A stretch of 9,266 bases of DNA from Firm-04 sp964392175 (GTDB lineage Bacteria > Bacillota > Clostridia > Oscillospirales > Ruminococcaceae). The stretch spans positions 1-9,266 of the forward strand of contig CAYMOJ010000044.1 of the NCBI GenBank assembly GCA_964392175.1, given 5' to 3'. Shown piece by piece: positions 5,221 through 9,266 of the stretch (its first letter is position 1; the number at the start of each line of letters is the position of its first letter). Under the pieces are notes generated by a model. That model did not search any database. It was not told where the DNA came from and worked only from the letters and a program-made list of their open reading frames with translations. Position numbers and translations under genes: made by a program.

Positions 5221-7140
5221 TCAATTTGTATGCAGTCCGTGATCACGGACAAAGACATGGTATTCTTCCTTCAGCTCATCAGCTTCGGGCAGTCTGCCAA
5301 TGACATTGTCCAGCAGCCAATCTGCCCCGATGATCTCATGTGGCATCAGCTGTCTGTTCTCTTCGGCAATGCAAGAGCCATCCTGTGTATACAGCTTACC
5401 CATAAACAGATGAAAACGATTTGCGGCAATATCATCACGCATTTGCTGTACCAGACGCTTTGTGCCGGCAGGAAGATGTGTGGAACATACAATGTCGATT
5501 GCTTCAGCGGAAATGCCCCAATAGTACATCAGTGCGTGGGCACCGAGATCATTGGCATCGTTTTTCCATGCACCAATGAGTATGGAGCGTACAAGCTCTT
5601 CGTATAATCTGCCCCAGTTCCAGACGGGTGCTGCCAATCGGAAAGAAATATCGCCGTATAGCCCATACAACCCAAAGTCAGTATCATCGGCAAGCGGTGC
5701 ATTGATATCACGGTTGGAGATCAGGTCAATACCCTTTTCACGAAAATAGGCATAAGGATCATGATCCTGCAGGCTCGACCAGTCCAGATATACTCTTGCG
5801 CGCGGATTGACCATTTGTACACCCAGCGCAAACGCATTCACCGAGGCAGGCGTACCCAGCACGGGATAATCTGCGATATAGCCTACGCGTTCGCTTTCGG
5901 TCATAGCACCTGCAATAATGCCTGCCAAAAATTTTGCCTCGTAGATTCGCAGGTAGTAAGTGCGCAGCTGCCGATACGAAGTATTCATAGAACAATTAAT
6001 GAAAATTACTTCAGGATACGCAAGGGTCATGCGCATACTGACAGCATGATATTCAGGAGCTGTGGTAAAGATCACTTTGCAGCCATCGGTGACTGCCGCT
6101 TGAATCACAGCTTCCGCAGCTTCAGCAGTGGCAATCAGTGGCACTGTTTCAATTCGTTCACCGAACACATCCTGTATATAGCGGCGACCGATCTCATGAT
6201 TGTAACTCCAACTGGAAATTTGAGGATCCTTTGGGTACAGGAATGCAATCTTTAATGGTGTGCTGCTCAGTGGCAGAATTTTTGTCAATGCGACCTTACG
6301 GGAGCCTTCTGTGGGTGAAAGAATATGCGAAGTGTGATAATCCTCTTTGAACATTTGAAATTCCGACCAAATGCGGTCAATGCGACGCTTCAGTTCCGAT
6401 GAGGAAAGAGTACGCAGTGCTTCAAAGCCGTAGATTTCCATAAACACAAGAAACGCATCACCGATATAGACAGAAAGCCGTTGTCCATTTCGTGCGCAAT
6501 AATGCTCAGCAAAAATGGCATACAAAAAGCGAACATCCTTGCGTATGTCGTCATCCCATGGCTGATATTCGGCTTCTTCCTCTTCTTTGGGCATGACTGC
6601 CTCACAAAGCCTTGGGAACCCCCCTACTTGCGACATTTGGATCTCGTAAATACCTGCGATGCGATAAAAATCCACTAACTCGTAGTATACAATATTTTCC
6701 GTGCTTTCCGTGCGTTTCGGTAGAATACGGGTTACATTGGCTTCGATGCTCACTGCCCCAAAATATGCTGATACGCTCACGCGTTTGTTGCCCTCGATCA
6801 CATAGAAACGCTGCATATATTCCAGTACAGTGATCGGTTCCTTCACGCCATTTTCATGCACATCATCGCAAAGGGCGATCCATTTGGCGGAAAACTCTGT
6901 GTCGATCTCTAACAGTGGCATAAAATTTGAGGCAAAAGCATTGGTACGCTCTGCCGTTACCGTGCCGGCAATCATGGCAATTGGAATTTCAATCTGCCCC
7001 ATGGGAACGCGCCCATCCTCTTCTTGCGTAGGCAGTAATTCTTCCAATGCAGGCAAATAAGGATATGTTCCCCTTGCCAATGCTTGTCGATAACATTTTT
7101 CGCCTAGTTTTTGCGCTTTTTGATAATCCTGATAAGGCAT
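5221..7140 (-). CDS. Cytosolic ParB-like / BMP-domain fusion protein
   Basis: This 639-aa protein has two recognisable modules. Residues about 45-140 resemble the ParB N-terminal fold: a GVKEPITV strand and turn near 98-105, then FYVIEGNKRVSVSAYFGA at 112-129, where EGNKR stands in for the ParB G-x-R-R box. Residues about 150-290 form a mainly helical linker. Residues about 295-585 are a BMP (PnrA/Med/TmpC) periplasmic-binding-type domain: PLKIAFLYPKDPQISSW-SYNHEIGR at 295-319, IFTTAPEY (357-364), YPEVIFINCS, RIYEAKFLAGIIAGAMT (398-413), VGYIADYP, and NAFALGVQMVNPRARV. BMP proteins usually bind purine nucleosides as lipoproteins of ABC importers. Here there is no signal peptide, lipobox or membrane helix, so a cytosolic sensor role is inferred. 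The ATG at 7140 is the first possible start (in-frame TGA just upstream); AAAGGGAG lies 12 nt before it. It has its own promoter and is followed by a metallophosphoesterase gene. Confidence 0.85.
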   Translation of the reverse strand: MPYQDYQKAQKLGEKCYRQALARGTYPYLPALEELLPTQEEDGRVPMGQIEIPIAMIAGTVTAERTNAFASNFMPLLEIDTEFSAKWIALCDDVHENGVKEPITVLEYMQRFYVIEGNKRVSVSAYFGAVSIEANVTRILPKRTESTENIVYYELVDFYRIAGIYEIQMSQVGGFPRLCEAVMPKEEEEAEYQPWDDDIRKDVRFLYAIFAEHYCARNGQRLSVYIGDAFLVFMEIYGFEALRTLSSSELKRRIDRIWSEFQMFKEDYHTSHILSPTEGSRKVALTKILPLSSTPLKIAFLYPKDPQISSWSYNHEIGRRYIQDVFGERIETVPLIATAEAAEAVIQAAVTDGCKVIFTTAPEYHAVSMRMTLAYPEVIFINCSMNTSYRQLRTYYLRIYEAKFLAGIIAGAMTESERVGYIADYPVLGTPASVNAFALGVQMVNPRARVYLDWSSLQDHDPYAYFREKGIDLISNRDINAPLADDTDFGLYGLYGDISFRLAAPVWNWGRLYEELVRSILIGAWKNDANDLGAHALMYYWGISAEAIDIVCSTHLPAGTKRLVQQMRDDIAANRFHLFMGKLYTQDGSCIAEENRQLMPHEIIGADWLLDNVIGRLPEADELKEEYHVFVRDHGLHTN

Positions 7141-7190
7141 CGTCCATCACAACTCCCTTTTCAAAAATGAGGCGTAATCAACGCGAGGTT

Positions 7191-7220
7191 ATTATATCAC
7201 AAGATGTTGTCGAAAGTCAA
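7191..7220 (-). promoter_or_regulatory. Sigma-A promoter of the ParB-BMP / phosphoesterase operon
   Basis: On the minus strand, -35 TTGACT (7220-7215), an 18-nt spacer and -10 TATAAT (7196-7191). The predicted start near 7184 gives a leader of about 44 nt, too short for a riboswitch. It lies between the trpB2 terminator and the gene, which makes this an independent unit. Confidence 0.8.
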
Positions 7221-7297
7221 CGAAGCGGTGTAAAAGTACCCTGCTGTTGTCAGATGTATAGCTTCTGATCTGCAAGTCCATCCCTCTGGGATCCTGT

Positions 7298-7333
7298 AAA
7301 AAAGCCCATACCCTTTGTGAGAGTATGGGCTTT
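7298..7333 (-). terminator. Intrinsic terminator of trpB2
   Basis: In the minus-strand RNA an 11-bp stem, AAAGCCCAUAC (7333-7323) with GUAUGGGCUUU (7311-7301), has an 11-nt loop and runs into UUUUUU (7303-7298). It lies 70 nt past the trpB2 stop codon. The hairpin also has a few U on the plus strand, but no plus-strand gene reaches it. Confidence 0.92.
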
Positions 7334-7402
7334 GAAATGTAGAATGGTGAAGGATATCCCTTTCGGTGCGAGGCACGAAAGGAAGATGCAACCAAAGGAC
7401 GA

Positions 7403-8779
7403 TCATTCCACCTTCGGCAGTTTGCTCAGCGCGGCATTGATCTCCTCATCACTGGGAATATAATCTGTAAGAGTGCCATTATTATGCTTCTCGTATGATA
7501 CCATATCGAAGTAACCGGTGCCGGTCAAACCAAACACGATGGTCTTTGCCTCGCCTGTTTCTTTGCATTTCATCGCTTCATCGATTGCCACACGGATCGC
7601 ATGGGAGCTTTCGGGTGCAGGCAGGATGCCTTCAACGCGGGCAAATTCCACTGCGGCTTTGAATACTTCTGTCTGCTTAACGGTCGTTGCTTCCATGACA
7701 CCCTGGTCATACAACTCAGAGAGCATACTATTCATGCCGTGATAGCGCAGACCGCCTGCGTGCTGAGGGGCAGGCATAAAATCGCAACCGAGGGTGTACA
7801 TTTTTGCCAGCGGGCAGATCCGGCCGGTATCGCAGTAATCGTATGCGTATTTACCGCGTGTGAGAGAAGGACAAGACGCAGGCTCGACCGCAATGATACG
7901 ATAATCTGCCTCACCGCGTAGCTTTTGACCGATGAAGGGTGCGCTCAAACCGGCAAGATTGGATCCGCCGCCTGCGCAACCAATGATGATATCTGCCTTT
8001 ACACCGTACTTATTCAGTGCCGCTAAGGTTTCCAGACCGATCACAGACTGATGCATTGACACATGATTCAGCACAGAACCCAGCACATAGCGATAACCTT
8101 CCAGAGAGGTTGCGCACTCCACTGCCTCAGAAACAGCACAGCCAAGACTGCCACCGGTGCCAGGGTGCTCCGCTAAGATTTTTCTGCCCACAGCGGTGGT
8201 TTCCGAAGGAGAAGGCGTCACCGATGCGCCGTAAGTACGCATCACTTCGCGGCGGAAGGGTTTTTGTTCATAGCTGACCTTTACCATGAACACTTTGCAA
8301 TCCAGATCAAAGTAAGAGGAAGCCATGGAAAGTGCAGTGCCCCATTGACCGGCACCGGTTTCGGTGGTAACACCCTTCAAGCCCTGTTTTTTGGCGTAAT
8401 AAGCCTGTGCGATGGCGGAATTGAGCTTATGGCTACCCGAAGTGTTGTTGCCCTCAAACTTATAGTAGATCTTTGCAGGGGTGCCCAGATATTTTTCCAG
8501 GCAGTAAGCGCGCACCAGCGGTGCGGGACGATACATTTTGTAAAACTCCCGGATCTCTTCCGGGATCGGGATATATGCATCGGTCGTATTCAACTCCTGC
8601 TCAGCAAGCTCACGGCAGAACACCTCAGAAAGTTCATCAAGCGTAGCGGGCTGCAAAGTCTGCGGATTGAGCATAGGTGCAGGCTTTTTCTTCATATCGG
8701 CACGCAGATTGTACCATGCTTTCGGCATTTCGCTTTCTTCCAGGTAAATTTTGTAGGGGATCTTCTTCTCAGTGGACAT
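7403..8779 (-). CDS. trpB2: Tryptophan synthase beta chain, TrpB2 type
   Basis: This 458-aa PLP enzyme catalyses the beta-replacement that joins indole to L-serine to give L-tryptophan. Features seen are: an N-terminal extension typical of the TrpB2 class (about 60 residues longer than ordinary TrpB, with RPAPLVRA at 84-91); the PLP lysine K118 in GSHKLN; the catalytic glutamate E140 in TETGAGQWG; the phosphate-binding GCAGGGSNLAGL (267-278); and the C-terminal GLTGTGYFD (417-425). Length and motifs argue for TrpB2 rather than TrpB1, whose partner is TrpA. No trpA or other trp gene is in the window. TrpB2 enzymes often work alone, so indole salvage is a reasonable role. The ATG at 8779 has AAAGGAG at 8-nt spacing; the frame extends upstream into the T-box terminator, which excludes earlier starts. 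A tryptophan-type T-box controls it. Its own terminator ends the unit. Confidence 0.93.
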   Translation of the reverse strand: MSTEKKIPYKIYLEESEMPKAWYNLRADMKKKPAPMLNPQTLQPATLDELSEVFCRELAEQELNTTDAYIPIPEEIREFYKMYRPAPLVRAYCLEKYLGTPAKIYYKFEGNNTSGSHKLNSAIAQAYYAKKQGLKGVTTETGAGQWGTALSMASSYFDLDCKVFMVKVSYEQKPFRREVMRTYGASVTPSPSETTAVGRKILAEHPGTGGSLGCAVSEAVECATSLEGYRYVLGSVLNHVSMHQSVIGLETLAALNKYGVKADIIIGCAGGGSNLAGLSAPFIGQKLRGEADYRIIAVEPASCPSLTRGKYAYDYCDTGRICPLAKMYTLGCDFMPAPQHAGGLRYHGMNSMLSELYDQGVMEATTVKQTEVFKAAVEFARVEGILPAPESSHAIRVAIDEAMKCKETGEAKTIVFGLTGTGYFDMVSYEKHNNGTLTDYIPSDEEINAALSKLPKVE

Positions 8780-8787
8780 AACAAACG

Positions 8788-8794
8788 CTCCTTT
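8788..8794 (-). promoter_or_regulatory. trpB2: Ribosome binding site deciding the start of trpB2
   Basis: AAAGGAG on the minus strand, 8 nt before the ATG at 8779. A small GC hairpin (UGCGGC-AAC-GCCGCA, 8816-8802) sits just upstream of it and leaves the site free. Confidence 0.85.
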
Positions 8795-8847
8795 CAAGTA
8801 TTGCGGCGTTGCCGCAGTCGGTAGAGTCGAGGAGAGAATAGACAAAC

Positions 8848-8892
8848 AAAAAACGCCCATCCTCGACAAATGAAAAATCGTCAAGGACGAGC
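8848..8892 (-). terminator. T-box leader terminator
   Basis: In the minus-strand RNA, GCUCGUCCUUGACG pairs with UGUCGAGGAUGGGC in about 14 bp including several G-U, and is followed by six U (8853-8848). Its 5' arm contains UCCUU, which is also the 3' half of the antiterminator. The two folds therefore exclude each other, as in classical T-box leaders. Confidence 0.9.
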
Positions 8893-9116
8893 GATGCTCG
8901 CGGTGCCACCTTGATTCACGGTATCATGCCGTGCCCTTTATGGAGTACCCATGATACTCCTGATCACTTACGCAGACCATGCGTCGCAGTTTTACCGGAT
9001 TTTTCACCGACTGCGCCCTCCGCGGGCCATTTGACGATCTGTGTTTTGCGTGGCTCACACCTACCCACACTCTCTGGAAAAGCATAATCGCCTTTATCTC
9101 CGCATCAACGGTTTCT
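8848..9116 (-). promoter_or_regulatory. T-box leader sensing tRNA-Trp, upstream of trpB2
   Basis: This leader binds uncharged tRNA and lets transcription continue. The T-box sequence AAGGUGGCACCGCG lies at 8912-8899, with its 3' partner CUCGUCCUU. In Stem I, ACCG/CGGU (9112-9109 with 9009-9006) closes the base. GCGG/CCGC (9103-9100 with 9025-9022) and GGCGAU/AUCGUC (9092-9087 with 9038-9033) flank a 7+7 nt specifier loop whose 3' strand reads AAA-UGG-C, giving UGG (9029-9027) as specifier. The distal part, AGAGAG then GGGUAGGUGUGAGCC, matches the conserved AG bulge and distal loop. Stem II is ACGCA/UGCGU (8984-8970). A hairpin GGAGUA/UACUCC (8960-8942) and a hairpin CACGG/CCGUG (8933-8917) precede the antiterminator. 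The bulge UGGC would pair with GCCA, and bacterial tRNA-Trp carries a G discriminator. The specifier loop deviates from the usual GAA/purine context, so the codon call is good but not certain. Confidence 0.92.
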
Positions 9117-9122
9117 GCCTAC

Positions 9123-9151
9123 ATTATAGCACAATGCCGGTGATTTGTCAA
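9123..9151 (-). promoter_or_regulatory. Consensus sigma-A promoter of the T-box / trpB2 unit
   Basis: On the minus strand, -35 TTGACA (9151-9146), a 17-nt spacer and -10 TATAAT (9128-9123): a perfect consensus in both boxes and spacing. Transcription should start near 9116. A-tracts at about 9161-9181 upstream could act as an UP-like element, but they sit slightly far from the -35. A very strong promoter fits a unit whose output is set by the T-box. Confidence 0.93.
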
Positions 9152-9266
9152 TAGCTCCCTGCAATTTTTTGAAAATTTTTTCGTGCGTGAGCCGTTCAAA
9201 GCGTTGCTGCGTGTCCATATGTCAATGATGTGAGACCCCAAAAGAGAAAAAACAAGAAAGATTCTG
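9152..9266. other. Intergenic edge, no gene seen
   Basis: This stretch holds an AT-rich tract of A and T runs (about 9161-9181) upstream of the trpB2 promoter and purine-rich sequence to the window end. I see no ORF, RNA gene, terminator or convincing second promoter on either strand. Confidence 0.6.

Noticed and set aside
7192..7395. Small minus-strand ORF (67 codons) between trpB2 and the ParB-BMP gene
   Set aside because: It spans the trpB2 terminator and the next promoter and lacks a ribosome site.
8264..8824. Plus-strand ORF (186 codons) opposite trpB2
   Set aside because: It lies opposite well-conserved TrpB2 sequence and resembles no family I know; it is a shadow of the coding strand.

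Overview
The window reads as a chromosomal segment of a low-to-mid-GC Gram-positive bacterium, most likely a gut Clostridia member (Oscillospirales or Ruminococcaceae type). The grounds are strong AAGGAGG-type ribosome sites, near-consensus sigma-A promoters, a tRNA-sensing T-box leader, BspA-type surface leucine-rich-repeat proteins, and a cytosolic BMP-domain protein. The species placement is inference. Every convincing gene lies on the minus strand, so transcription runs from high to low coordinates, in three units.

Unit 1 (about 9151 to 7298) is a perfect-consensus promoter, a T-box leader of about 270 nt with its terminator, a lone trpB2-type tryptophan synthase beta gene, and an intrinsic terminator. 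The proposed specifier codon is UGG, and the T-box bulge reads UGGC, which fits the G discriminator base of bacterial tRNA-Trp. Uncharged tRNA-Trp would therefore switch on a TrpB2 enzyme that condenses indole with serine. No trpA or other trp gene is in the window, so indole salvage is a plausible role.

Unit 2 (about 7220 to 4564) has its own promoter. It encodes a 639-aa cytosolic fusion of a ParB-like domain and a BMP (basic membrane protein, nucleoside-binding) domain, followed 18 nt later by a metallophosphoesterase. The lack of a signal peptide or lipobox suggests the BMP module acts as an intracellular sensor rather than a transporter component.

Unit 3 (about 4556 to 98) starts with a sigma-A promoter and a roughly 190-nt structured leader. 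The leader ends in a strong hairpin plus six U residues just upstream of the first ribosome site. I read this as a transcription attenuator of no class I recognise, and it is the best candidate here for something undescribed. Downstream are three tandem BspA-like LRR_5 surface proteins with 8, 12 and 13 recognisable repeats in transcription order. Each has a signal peptide and one C-terminal membrane helix, and the genes are separated by 12 and 4 nt with ribosome sites that overlap or precede the previous stop. Their cytoplasmic tails differ sharply: very short, strongly basic, and strongly acidic.

The left edge (1-97) holds a 10-bp direct repeat and a hairpin but no gene. The right edge (9152-9266) holds an AT-rich tract upstream of the trpB2 promoter and nothing else I can support.
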